Shown piece after piece: positions 1 to 6,246 of a stretch of 10,484 bases of DNA. Made by a program: the position numbers and the translations under genes. The notes beneath the pieces are model-generated. The model saw only the letters and a program-made list of their open reading frames with translations. It did no database searches and was not told the origin of the DNA. Each line of letters starts with the position of its first letter. Within the stretch, counting starts at the first letter, position 1. The stretch is from Rhodocyclaceae bacterium (GTDB lineage Bacteria; Pseudomonadota; Gammaproteobacteria; Burkholderiales; Rhodocyclaceae): positions 1 through 10,484 of the forward strand of contig JANYAW010000123.1 of the NCBI GenBank assembly GCA_025361105.1, given 5' to 3'.

Positions 1-150
1 AAACGCTACGGCCCACGCGCCTTGATGCGGATAACGCACCAACAATACTTTGCGGAATGCGTCACCAGAGCCTGAAAATAGCGTGTCACTAACCTGCTTG
101 ACAATGTAATAAATCGACTTCACCACCGGTATGCGCGACAACACACTTTC
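1..150 (-). pseudogene. Inverted central fragment of a DUF502-family membrane protein gene
   Basis: Read on the minus strand from 150 down to 1 there is an open frame of 50 codons with no stop. It contains SRIPVVKSIY, then VKQVSDTLFSGSGDAFRK and VLLVRYPHQGAWAVAF. This matches what I know of the central, post-membrane part of DUF502 proteins (pattern RIPLVRSIYxxVKQVSDTLFS...AFRKALLVxYP...WxxAFLTG). The frame has no start and runs off the window edge. Upstream on the minus strand it meets a TAA at 156-154 inside a palindrome. The C-terminal part of the same family lies on the opposite strand from about 156, so the gene is split by an inversion. DUF502 proteins are inner-membrane proteins of unknown function. 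The family call is from memory of the conserved motifs; the inverted arrangement is read directly. Confidence 0.8.
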
Positions 151-160
151 CCGTTAACGG
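151..160. repeat. 10-bp perfect palindrome at the inversion junction
   Basis: CCGTTAACGG is its own reverse complement. It sits exactly where the minus-strand DUF502 frame (ending at 150) meets the plus-strand DUF502 frame (starting near 156). Short inverted homology at the joint is expected for an inversion by recombination or template switching, and also for a fold-back chimera from whole-genome amplification. Confidence 0.7.
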
Positions 161-338
161 TTTCTTTTTCTTCGTCAAGAAAAGTGAAACGCTAGAACTT
201 GATATTAGTGTCGACGACGCATTGAAATATATCGTCTCTATGGGCGTCGTTGTGCCGGTTCATGTGCCACCGCATACTCCTGCACTTGCTGCCAAAGCAA
301 AGCTGGTGGCAACACCCGCCAACCCCGATTCTTTATAG
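156..338 (+). pseudogene. C-terminal fragment of a DUF502-family protein gene
   Basis: This plus-strand frame encodes NGFFFFVKKSETLELDISVD, then DALKYIVSMGVVVP and a Pro/Ala-rich tail ending in PANPDSL at the stop 336-338. Phe-rich GFFFFV followed by LELDISVDDALKYIVSMGVV is the typical C-terminal signature of DUF502 proteins. Upstream the frame continues to a stop at 99-101 without a convincing start, and the residues before N156 do not clearly match the family. The expected preceding section (RIPVVKSIY...VAF) is present but inverted at 1-150. The stop lies 46 nt before aspS, the usual neighbour of DUF502 genes in betaproteobacteria, so this end is in its native place. As it stands the gene could not make an intact DUF502 protein. 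Confidence 0.8.
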
Positions 339-384
339 CACTTCGTCGCCTTGCGGCACCCAACGTTTGGAAGTTTGGAAATTT

Positions 385-2178
385 ATGCGTACTCATTATT
401 GCGGCCAGGTTAACGCCAGCCATGTCGGTCAAATCGTCACCTTATGCGGCTGGAGTCATCGGCGGCGTGATCACGGTGGGGTGATTTTTATTGATCTGCG
501 TGACCGCGAAGGGATGGCCCAAATTGTTTGCGATCCTGATCGTGCGGAAATGTTTGCGCTGGCCGAAACCGTGCGCAATGAATTCGTTTTGAAAGTCACT
601 GGCAAAGTTCGCCTGCGCCCAAGCGGCACCGTGAATAGCAATCTAGCGACGGGCGAGATTGAAATTCTTTGCCACGAGCTGGAAGTTCTCAACAGCGCCG
701 TCACACCGCCGTTCCAATTGGATGACGAAAACCTGTCCGAGAATGTGCGTCTGACGCATCGGGTGATTGATTTGCGTCGTCCTCAAATGCAAAAGAATTT
801 GATGCTGCGCTACAAGGTGGCGATGGCCTTCCGTCGTTTCCTCGACGATGCCGGTTTCATCGACATCGAAACGCCGATGCTGACCAAATCAACCCCGGAA
901 GGCGCGCGTGATTATCTGGTGCCATCGCGGGTGCATCCCGGGCAATTTTTCGCATTGCCGCAATCGCCGCAGTTGTTCAAACAGTTGTTGATGGTGGCTG
1001 GTTACGATCGCTACTATCAAATCACCAAGTGTTTTCGCGATGAAGATTTGCGCGCGGACAGACAGCCTGAGTTCACTCAAGTCGATATCGAAACATCATT
1101 CTTGGATGAGACACAAATCACCGGCTTGATGGAGGCGATGATACGTAGCGTGTTCAAATCCTGCCTCGATGTCGATTTGCCCAATCCGTTTCCACGCATG
1201 ACCTACGCCGAGGCCATGCAGCGTTTCGGTTCCGACAAGCCTGATTTGCGCGTGACGCTCGAACTCACCGAAGTCACCGACGTGATGACCAATGTGGCCT
1301 TCAAAGTCTTTAGCGGCCCGGCTACCACTGGCGGTCGTGTGGCGGCGTTGCGCGTGCCCGGCGGTGCGGCGATGACCCGTGGCGAGCTCGATGGCTACGC
1401 CGAGTTCGTCAAGATTTACGGCGCCAAAGGCTTGGCTTATATCAAGGTCAATGATGCCAGCAAACTCAATGAAGAAGGTTTGCAATCGCCCATCGTCAAG
1501 AACTTGCACGCCGCTGCATTGCAAGCGGTGGTCGAGCGTAGCGGCGCGCAATCAGGTGATTTAATTTTCTTCGGCGCGGACAAGACAAAAATCGTGAATG
1601 ACGCGATGGGTGCTTTGCGCGTCAAGCTCGGTCACGAAAAAAATCTCCTGGATGGCTCCGCATGGCAGCCTTTGTGGGTGGTCGATTTCCCGATGTTTGA
1701 GCACGATGCCGAGCACAACCGCTGGAACTCCTGTCATCATCCTTTCACCAGCCCCAAAGATGGCCACGAAGCGTTGATGGCGACGGATCCGGGGGCGTGT
1801 ATCGCCAAAGCCTACGACTTGGCGCTCAACGGCTGGGAAATGGGCGGTGGCTCGGTGCGGATACACAAAGCCGATGTGCAAGCCAAAGTATTCGAAGCAC
1901 TCGGCATTAGTGCCGAAGAACAACAAGCGAAATTTGGCTTCCTGCTTGACGCGCTCAAGTACGGTGCGCCACCGCATGGCGGGCTGGCCTTCGGACTTGA
2001 CCGCATCGTCACCATGATGACCGGTGCTGAATCGATTCGTGATGTGATTGCTTTCCCCAAAACCCAGCGCGCGCAATGTCTGCTCACCGATGCGCCATCG
2101 GACGTCGACGAAAAGCAATTGCACGAATTGCATATTCGCTTGCGGCCGAAAGTCGAAGTGACCGGCAACGTGCAGTGA
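385..2178 (+). CDS. aspS: Aspartate--tRNA ligase (AspRS), probably non-discriminating
   Basis: Cytoplasmic class II aminoacyl-tRNA synthetase, 597 aa (E. coli 590), which charges tRNA-Asp with aspartate. The N-terminal OB-fold anticodon domain (about 1-105) starts MRTHYCGQ, as in E. coli, which fixes the start at 385. The frame is open back to 250, but the 45 extra codons overlap the DUF502 tail and look non-coding. Motif 1 lies near P164, motif 2 is FRDEDLRADRQPEF from F217, the bacterial GAD insertion lies about 310-410, and motif 3 is GGLAFGLDRIVTMM from G532 with the ATP-binding Arg R540. Position 30 is His (RRRDHGG) and position 81 is Gly. E. coli has Leu and Lys there, while non-discriminating P. 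aeruginosa AspRS has His and Gly. The enzyme therefore probably also forms Asp-tRNA-Asn for GatCAB. GGA at 377-379 is a weak ribosome site. Confidence 0.97.
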   Translation: MRTHYCGQVNASHVGQIVTLCGWSHRRRDHGGVIFIDLRDREGMAQIVCDPDRAEMFALAETVRNEFVLKVTGKVRLRPSGTVNSNLATGEIEILCHELEVLNSAVTPPFQLDDENLSENVRLTHRVIDLRRPQMQKNLMLRYKVAMAFRRFLDDAGFIDIETPMLTKSTPEGARDYLVPSRVHPGQFFALPQSPQLFKQLLMVAGYDRYYQITKCFRDEDLRADRQPEFTQVDIETSFLDETQITGLMEAMIRSVFKSCLDVDLPNPFPRMTYAEAMQRFGSDKPDLRVTLELTEVTDVMTNVAFKVFSGPATTGGRVAALRVPGGAAMTRGELDGYAEFVKIYGAKGLAYIKVNDASKLNEEGLQSPIVKNLHAAALQAVVERSGAQSGDLIFFGADKTKIVNDAMGALRVKLGHEKNLLDGSAWQPLWVVDFPMFEHDAEHNRWNSCHHPFTSPKDGHEALMATDPGACIAKAYDLALNGWEMGGGSVRIHKADVQAKVFEALGISAEEQQAKFGFLLDALKYGAPPHGGLAFGLDRIVTMMTGAESIRDVIAFPKTQRAQCLLTDAPSDVDEKQLHELHIRLRPKVEVTGNVQ

Positions 2179-2198
2179 GCGAAAGCTAGTCCGCCGGC

Positions 2199-2567
2199 AT
2201 GCAACAGCGTGCACTAAATCTGCTGTGTGCTGCGCTGCTGGTGTTGGTAACGGCGGTTGCTAACGCCCGCCCCAATACTCGCGTCGGCGACATTTGGCTA
2301 AACGAATTACCGTCGGAAGCCCGTGTCACCTTGCAGCAAATCGATCATGGCGGGCCATTTCCATTTCGTCGTGATGGCGTGGTTTTTCAGAATCGCGAGA
2401 ACCGTTTGCCCGAGCAGCCGAGAAATTTTTATCACGAATACACCGTGCCCACACCTAGCGCGGGCGACCGCGGTGCGCGGCGCATCATTGTTGGCGGCCA
2501 GCCGCCAAGCGCCTTCTATTACACTGATGATCACTACCGTAGCTTCGCGCGAATCCATCGTCAATGA
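2199..2567 (+). CDS. Secreted guanyl-specific ribonuclease (RNase Sa/T1/barnase superfamily)
   Basis: 122 aa. The N-terminus (MQQRALNLLCAALLVLVTAV then ANA/RP) is a clear Sec signal peptide with predicted cleavage after residue 23, giving a mature enzyme of about 99 aa, close to RNase Sa (96 aa). The body follows RNase Sa closely: LPSEARVTLQQI, GGPFPFRRDGVVFQNRE, YHEYTV, RGARRII, YYTDDHYRSFARI. The catalytic set maps to E80 (general base), R91, R95 and H112 (general acid), all present. The expected reaction is endonucleolytic cleavage of RNA 3' of guanosine through a 2',3'-cyclic phosphate, acting in the periplasm or outside the cell. It lies 20 nt after aspS and 5 nt before a barstar-type inhibitor, which would protect the cytoplasm from unsecreted enzyme. 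Target and biological role (nutrition or competition) are not evident. No strong ribosome-binding site is seen. Confidence 0.9.
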   Translation: MQQRALNLLCAALLVLVTAVANARPNTRVGDIWLNELPSEARVTLQQIDHGGPFPFRRDGVVFQNRENRLPEQPRNFYHEYTVPTPSAGDRGARRIIVGGQPPSAFYYTDDHYRSFARIHRQ

Positions 2568-2572
2568 CGTAA

Positions 2573-3037
2573 ATGAGCCCTTCACATCACAGCGCTTTTT
2601 TTGAAACCCTGTTCGCCGATGCCGCGCGCGCGGGGGTATATCGGCTGCCGCACACGCATCACGAAGCATTGGAAATCGGCGCGGGTCTGGCCGGCTGTTG
2701 TGTGTTCCATATTGATTTGGCGCGAGCACGTAACAAGGTCGATCTGCTCGATAAAGTTGGCCACGATATGGCTTTTCCCGAATGGTTCGGTCACAACTGG
2801 GATGCGCTGAGCGACTGCTTGCTCGACATGGGTTGGCGACCCGCATTGGGTTATGTCGTCATCTTGAAAAACGTCGAGATGGTTCATTCGCGTGCCGAAT
2901 CTGACTTCGCCTGTCTGCTCAAAATTTTTGCCGATGTGGCGGACGAACGACGCAATGATGGCGCGCCGTTTTGGTGTCTGGTCGACATCCCCGCGAGCAA
3001 AATTCCGGCGCTCATCAGCTTGGAAGTTGCGAGCTGA
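2573..3037 (+). CDS. Barstar-family ribonuclease inhibitor
   Basis: 154 aa, cytoplasmic, no signal peptide. The barstar core is residues about 40-150: FHIDLARARNKVDLLDKVGH followed by FPEWFGHNWDALSDCLLDMG. Aligned with B. amyloliquefaciens barstar, Gly31, Asn33, Asp35 and Asp39 of the RNase-binding helix/loop correspond to G73, N75, D77 and D81 here; Trp38 is replaced by S80. The two aspartates that contact the active-site Arg/His of barnase are therefore kept. It is longer than Bacillus barstar (90 aa), with about 40 extra N-terminal residues, as in many proteobacterial members. The start at 2573 is 5 nt after the RNase stop with no good ribosome site, which suggests translational coupling so that inhibitor is made along with the RNase. 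Inhibition of the neighbouring RNase is inferred from adjacency and family. Confidence 0.88.
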   Translation: MSPSHHSAFFETLFADAARAGVYRLPHTHHEALEIGAGLAGCCVFHIDLARARNKVDLLDKVGHDMAFPEWFGHNWDALSDCLLDMGWRPALGYVVILKNVEMVHSRAESDFACLLKIFADVADERRNDGAPFWCLVDIPASKIPALISLEVAS

Positions 3038-3077
3038 ACGCATAGCGGCGTATCGCCAGCACCAAAGACAAAGCACA

Positions 3078-3527
3078 ATGGAATACAAACGCCCGGTGTC
3101 GGTCTTGGTCGTCATACACACGCCGACATTTGAAGTCGCCTTGCTTGAGCGCAATTTGCATCCCGGCTTTTGGCAGTCGGTCACCGGCAGTCATGAGGAC
3201 GACGAGACACTGCGAGCCACGGCGATGCGTGAGGCGTATGAAGAGACTGGCATCGTCGCGACACCAAACGATTTGCTGGATTGGCGGTTATCGAATTGCT
3301 TTGAAATAATGCCGCAATGGCGGCATCGCTACGCCCCCGATGTGACGCACAATGTCGAGCATGTGTTCAGTCTTTGCGTACCCGAAAAGATTAACTTACA
3401 GCTATCGGCACGCGAGCATTCGGCGCAGGTCTGGTTGCCGTACAAAAATGCGGCTGCGCAGTGTTTTTCATGGACCAATCGGGACGCGATTTTGATGTTG
3501 CCACACATTCTTTCCAGTCAAAAATAG
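3078..3527 (+). CDS. nudB: Dihydroneopterin triphosphate diphosphatase (Nudix hydrolase)
   Basis: 149 aa (E. coli NudB 150). It removes pyrophosphate from 7,8-dihydroneopterin triphosphate, an early step of tetrahydrofolate synthesis in the cytoplasm. The N-terminal YKRPVSVLVVI, FWQSVTGS and the later RHRYAPDVTHNVEHVF match E. coli NudB segments. The Nudix box GX5EX7REUXEEXGU is intact at residues 37-59 (G37, E43, then REAYEETGI), with the metal-binding glutamates present. The start at 3078 was chosen because homology begins with MEYKRP; the frame is open further upstream, but that part overlaps barstar out of frame. The gap to barstar is 40 nt and to the kinase 13 nt. aspS-nudB adjacency is known from E. 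coli, which supports the name; here the RNase/barstar pair lies between them. Confidence 0.93.
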   Translation: MEYKRPVSVLVVIHTPTFEVALLERNLHPGFWQSVTGSHEDDETLRATAMREAYEETGIVATPNDLLDWRLSNCFEIMPQWRHRYAPDVTHNVEHVFSLCVPEKINLQLSAREHSAQVWLPYKNAAAQCFSWTNRDAILMLPHILSSQK

Positions 3528-3540
3528 AGCCTGCGCCAAC

Positions 3541-4962
3541 ATGTTTTTTCGCCGACAAACTATCCATTCGCGCTTGGTCGCCTCATTCGCCGGCATCGTC
3601 AGTTTGCTGCTGGTGATTGCGTTGGCAGTGGCTTTGATAGCGTTCGTCAGCGTGCAACGCGCGACCCTGCGCGAGAACCTGCAAATGCAGGCAGCGATGG
3701 TCGCGGCGCGTAGCGGCCCGGCGCTCGAACGCAATGACGCAGCGGTACTCACACAGTACTTGGCGGTACTGGCGCAAAACCGCAACATACGCTGGGCGAT
3801 GGTGACGCAAGGCAATCGACGGGTGGCGACATTCGGTCAAATTCCCAAGGAGCTGCAGGGGCAAAGTTTGTTACCCGATGACGCGCCGACATTGGCGGCA
3901 AGCACCTCGCTTTTTTTCGTGCGGCATCCGGTGATCAATCACGATCAGCAGTTTGGTGAAGTCTTCATCGGCGCAGAAATGTCGCTACAGCATCTACAAA
4001 CCTGGACCGCCGCAGTGGGCGGCGCGGTACTGCTGGCGATTTTGTTTTTGATTGCCTTGCCGGTTTTTCATCGTTTGGTACGCACAGTTTCTGATCCACT
4101 TTTGCAACTAACACGCATGTCGCAATTGACCTCGAGCCTGGAGCGCGGTGGCGAGGCGATGTCAGAAGTCATTTCGCGAGTTGGTGCTGGTGACACGCCG
4201 TTGGCAGAGGAAGTCGCACCGGTGGAAATTGAGCGACTCGGTGATTCATTCAATCGAATGCTAGAAAACATCGCCAAACGCGATGCGCAAATGCGACTAT
4301 CGCGCGACGAATTGCGCGCGCTCAACGCCAGCTTGCAAGCCGTGCGCGAGACTGAACGCACGCGCATTGCCCACGAAATTCATGACGAACTTGGCCAGCG
4401 TTTAACTGCCATCAAACTCGATGTCGCGCGCGCCTTGCCACCGACCACAGCTGACGGCGCGCACTTGGCGACGATGCTTGATGAGACTGTCAAAGTCGTG
4501 CGCGAAATCTCTTGGGAGCTACGCCCCAGTGTGCTCGACGCACTGGGGCTGACCGCTGCGATTGAATGGCTGGGTGAAGATTTTCAACGCCGCATGGCGA
4601 CGCGTTGCAAAGTTGAAGTGCCCGTGCCGTCGCCAATAATCGAGACAGAAATCGCGACGCAGCTTTTCCGCATTTGCCAGGAATTGCTGACCAACATCGC
4701 GCGCCACGCCGGTGCGAGTCGCGTTGATATTCGTTTCACCGCCGACAAAGAACTACGCCTTGAAGTTTGCGACGATGGCATCGGCATGAAGGCCTATGGG
4801 CTAGAGCAAAAATCGCTTGGTCTGCTGGGCATTCGCGAACGTGTGCATGTGCTCGGTGGCAAACTTCGCATCGAAACTGTGCCGCAAATTGCCGGTACGC
4901 GGGTGAGCGTGAGTGTGCCTGTTTCAACCCTGCCGCCAAAGAAAATGGGAGAGGCCAAGTGA
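3541..4962 (+). CDS. Membrane sensor histidine kinase, NarX/UhpB-type (HAMP, HisKA_3, HATPase)
   Basis: 473 aa. A short cytoplasmic N-terminus is followed by TM1 (about 13-37), a periplasmic sensor region (about 38-154, resembling CHASE8-type sensors with a GPALERND...YLAVLAQNRNIRWAMV core), TM2 (about 157-178), a HAMP linker (about 180-250), and a HisKA_3 dimerisation helix with the phosphoacceptor H281 in RIAHEIHDELGQRL. RPSVLDALGLTAAI is the conserved segment of this class. The ATPase domain shows the N box (ELLTNIARHA, N385), DDGIGM at 411-416 and the SLGLLGIRERV G-box region. All catalytic residues are present, so it should be active; the stimulus is unknown. It starts 13 nt after nudB and overlaps the response regulator by 4 nt. 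It is not PilS: it has two TM helices and a HisKA_3 domain. Confidence 0.93.
   Translation: MFFRRQTIHSRLVASFAGIVSLLLVIALAVALIAFVSVQRATLRENLQMQAAMVAARSGPALERNDAAVLTQYLAVLAQNRNIRWAMVTQGNRRVATFGQIPKELQGQSLLPDDAPTLAASTSLFFVRHPVINHDQQFGEVFIGAEMSLQHLQTWTAAVGGAVLLAILFLIALPVFHRLVRTVSDPLLQLTRMSQLTSSLERGGEAMSEVISRVGAGDTPLAEEVAPVEIERLGDSFNRMLENIAKRDAQMRLSRDELRALNASLQAVRETERTRIAHEIHDELGQRLTAIKLDVARALPPTTADGAHLATMLDETVKVVREISWELRPSVLDALGLTAAIEWLGEDFQRRMATRCKVEVPVPSPIIETEIATQLFRICQELLTNIARHAGASRVDIRFTADKELRLEVCDDGIGMKAYGLEQKSLGLLGIRERVHVLGGKLRIETVPQIAGTRVSVSVPVSTLPPKKMGEAK
4947..4954 (+). promoter_or_regulatory. Ribosome-binding site that decides the GTG start of the response regulator
   Basis: GGGAGAGG lies inside the 3' end of the kinase gene, 4 nt before the GTG at 4959. 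It supports that GTG over the upstream in-frame codons. Confidence 0.7.
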
Positions 4963-5591
4963 TACGTGTTTTGCTAGTTGATGACCATCCGGTGGTGCGT
5001 CAAGGCATCCGTCTCATTCTCAGTGCCAATGGCGAAATCGACGTAATTGCCGAGGCTGCCACCGCTACAGCGGCGGTAGACGTGGTGCGTAATCAGGCAG
5101 TCGATTTGGTCGTGCTGGATCTGAACTTGCCCGACCAAAATGGTTTTTGGGTGCTCGCCGAAGTACAACGCATCAAGCCGGATTTACCGGTGCTGGTGCT
5201 CAGCATTCAACCCGAGGAACACATGGCAGTGCGCGCACTCAAGGCCGGTGCGCGTGGCTTTCTGAACAAGGAAAGTGCGCCGGAAGATTTGTTTACCGCC
5301 GTGCGTACCGTGGTTGGCGGCAAACGCTATATCAGCCCTCGCTTGGCCGAATGGTTGGCGGTGGACATCAGCGGGCACCGCGAAAATTTACCGCATGAAC
5401 GCTTGTCGGATCGCGAATATCAAGTGATGTGTTTGTTGGCTGCAGGTCGCTCGATTTCAGAAATCGCCGCTCAGCTCAATCGCAGCGCGAATACGATTAG
5501 CACTTACCGCACCCGCATCATGCAAAAAATGGCGATTGAGCATAATGCCGGCTTGACCGAATATGCCTTGGCGCATCAGTTGATTAACTGA
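4959..5591 (+). CDS. NarL/LuxR-family response regulator
   Basis: 210 aa two-component DNA-binding regulator, the expected partner of the kinase just upstream. Receiver domain 1-120: acidic pair D8/D9 (LLVDDHP), phosphoacceptor D54 (VVLDLNLPDQNG), switch S82 and conserved K104 (FLNKESAP). The LuxR-type helix-turn-helix is at about 147-207 (LSDREYQVMCLLAAGRSISE onward, then NTISTYRTRIMQKM). The start is GTG 4959: the receiver begins right there with VIRVLLVDD, a strong ribosome site precedes it, and GTGA overlaps the kinase TGA, a classic coupling arrangement. The same frame is open back to 4767, but that part only overlaps the kinase. It lacks an AAA+ domain, so it would act on sigma-70-type promoters rather than as a sigma-54 activator. 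The targets are unknown; the pilin operon downstream is an obvious candidate by position only. Confidence 0.93.
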   Translation: MIRVLLVDDHPVVRQGIRLILSANGEIDVIAEAATATAAVDVVRNQAVDLVVLDLNLPDQNGFWVLAEVQRIKPDLPVLVLSIQPEEHMAVRALKAGARGFLNKESAPEDLFTAVRTVVGGKRYISPRLAEWLAVDISGHRENLPHERLSDREYQVMCLLAAGRSISEIAAQLNRSANTISTYRTRIMQKMAIEHNAGLTEYALAHQLIN

Positions 5592-5611
5592 CAGATGGCG
5601 TGTCAGGTGCT

Positions 5612-5663
5612 GCGGTGATACTTAGCAGCGTGTTGGATAACGCGGTGACACTTAACGGCGTGT
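5612..5663 (+). repeat. Imperfect 22-nt tandem repeat, period 30 nt
   Basis: Copy A at 5612-5633 and copy B at 5642-5663 share 19 of 22 bases and both follow GCGGTGAYACTTA..., ending GCGTGT. A further short copy, GGCGTGTCA, occurs at 5598-5606 and again at 5658-5666. The function is unknown; regulator binding sites or a degenerate intergenic repeat element are both possible. Confidence 0.6.
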
Positions 5664-5667
5664 CACC
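5644..5667 (+). promoter_or_regulatory. Perfect 8-bp dyad (operator or hairpin) in the spacer
   Basis: GGTGACAC (5644-5651) and GTGTCACC (5660-5667) are perfect inverted repeats around the 8-nt centre TTAACGGC. No T-run follows directly, so a standard rho-independent terminator is unlikely. It could be a two-fold operator or an RNA hairpin ending the regulator transcript. It lies 148 nt before pilE. Confidence 0.45.
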
Positions 5668-5725
5668 AGCACCAACTGACGAGCAGTGAGTTTTGTAGTT
5701 GATTAACTACATGAGAATTCATGCA

Positions 5726-5742
5726 TTGGTGGTAGATTTGCA
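5726..5742 (+). promoter_or_regulatory. Candidate sigma-54 (-24/-12) promoter ahead of pilE
   Basis: TTGGTGGTAGATTTGCA has the invariant GG (5728-5729) and GC (5740-5741) with exactly 10 nt between them, plus TTGCA at the -12 side. The CACG part after GG is not kept. A start would fall near 5753, giving a leader of about 60 nt. Major pilin genes in Pseudomonas use such promoters with PilR, which makes it plausible, but this is a single match found by eye. Confidence 0.35.
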
Positions 5743-5814
5743 GCACTACCGTGCGTACATTAACGACCATGCGGCCATGCATCCTGCACGATGCATGGCG
5801 AGGGACAGAAAATT

Positions 5815-6246
5815 ATGAAAACCAAATCCAGTAGCGGCTTCACATTGATTGAGTTGATGGTGGTGGTGGTCATCACTGGAATCCTGGTGGCGATCGCTTT
5901 GCCGCAATACAGTGAATTCATGGTCAAGGGCAAACTGTCGGAAGCCGTCACCTTGCTCACCGATTTGCAGACTCGTGAAGAGCAGTATTACCAGGACAAT
6001 AGGGTTTATCTGGATATAACTGCTGGAGCCACCACCAAGCCAGTTGCAGGGCAGTACTACACGACCAGAACCTGCGTGACCTCGAGCGCGGCGCAAAGCT
6101 ATCTATGTACCGTAGACGGAACTGGCTTGGGTTTGGGAACATTTACGGTTGATGATGCGGGCACCAAGAAGACGGTCACGGCACCTACGGGCTGGACCCT
6201 GCCGGCGACGAATTGTTGGGTCAAGAACAAAGGTGGAGCTTGCTGA
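5815..6246 (+). CDS. pilE: Type IV pilin-like protein PilE (minor pilin)
   Basis: 143 aa prepilin. The leader MKTKSSSG is 8 residues with Gly at -1, so PilD would cut before FTLIELMVVVVITGILVAIA; Glu is at mature +5, followed by the hydrophobic assembly helix. The C-terminal half has cysteines C87/C98 and C134/C143, the last pair inside TNCWVKNKGGAC, the typical PilE-type disulfide end. It is inner-membrane inserted, then part of the pilus or its tip complex. The start at 5815 is preceded by AGGGA (5801-5805) at 9 nt; the ATG at 5791 would give a longer leader without a better site. Its stop overlaps the fimT start (TGATG). The ending and the operon point to PilE of the minor-pilin set rather than a major PilA, although its place first in the operon leaves some room for that. 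Confidence 0.85.
   Translation: MKTKSSSGFTLIELMVVVVITGILVAIALPQYSEFMVKGKLSEAVTLLTDLQTREEQYYQDNRVYLDITAGATTKPVAGQYYTTRTCVTSSAAQSYLCTVDGTGLGLGTFTVDDAGTKKTVTAPTGWTLPATNCWVKNKGGAC

Larger units (their letters stand above)
5578..5708. repeat. 12-nt exact direct repeat bracketing the spacer
   Basis: AGTTGATTAACT occurs at 5578-5589 (ending in the regulator's stop codon) and again at 5697-5708. The second copy is part of a 6-bp inverted repeat, GTAGTT-GATT-AACTAC (5695-5710). The two copies bracket about 107 bp of repeat-rich sequence. This could mark a small insertion or a local duplication. No transposase or terminal inverted repeats are seen. Confidence 0.6.

Noticed and set aside
135..155. Extension of the plus-strand DUF502 homology back to ATTHFPV
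   Set aside because: It loosely resembles the family's TTPNPTSG, but the same bases encode the well-matching ESVLSRIP on the other strand, so the likeness may be chance.
250..384. Upstream extension of aspS by 45 codons
   Set aside because: It overlaps the DUF502 coding tail in another frame, is absent from known AspRS proteins, and the normal MRTHYCGQ start is at 385.
1561..2214. Long minus-strand open frame (217 codons) opposite aspS
   Set aside because: It lies fully opposite a well-conserved gene, has no recognisable motif, and its length follows from the codon use of aspS.
2582..3184. Minus-strand open frame (200 codons) opposite barstar and nudB
   Set aside because: It runs across two clear genes and shows no motif.
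4524..4548. Perfect 8-bp hairpin CCCCAGTG/CACTGGGG inside the kinase gene
   Set aside because: It encodes the conserved RPSVLDALGLTAA segment and no T-run follows, so it is best explained by coding. An internal terminator is unlikely.
5644..5694. Rho-independent terminator after the response regulator
   Set aside because: The dyad is perfect, but the only T-run (5691-5694) is short and 24 nt away, so it was listed as a dyad and not as a terminator.
5578..5708. Complete insertion sequence or CRISPR-like array in the spacer
   Set aside because: There is no transposase and there are no terminal inverted repeats. The two 22-nt copies are imperfect with an 8-nt gap, unlike repeat-spacer structure.
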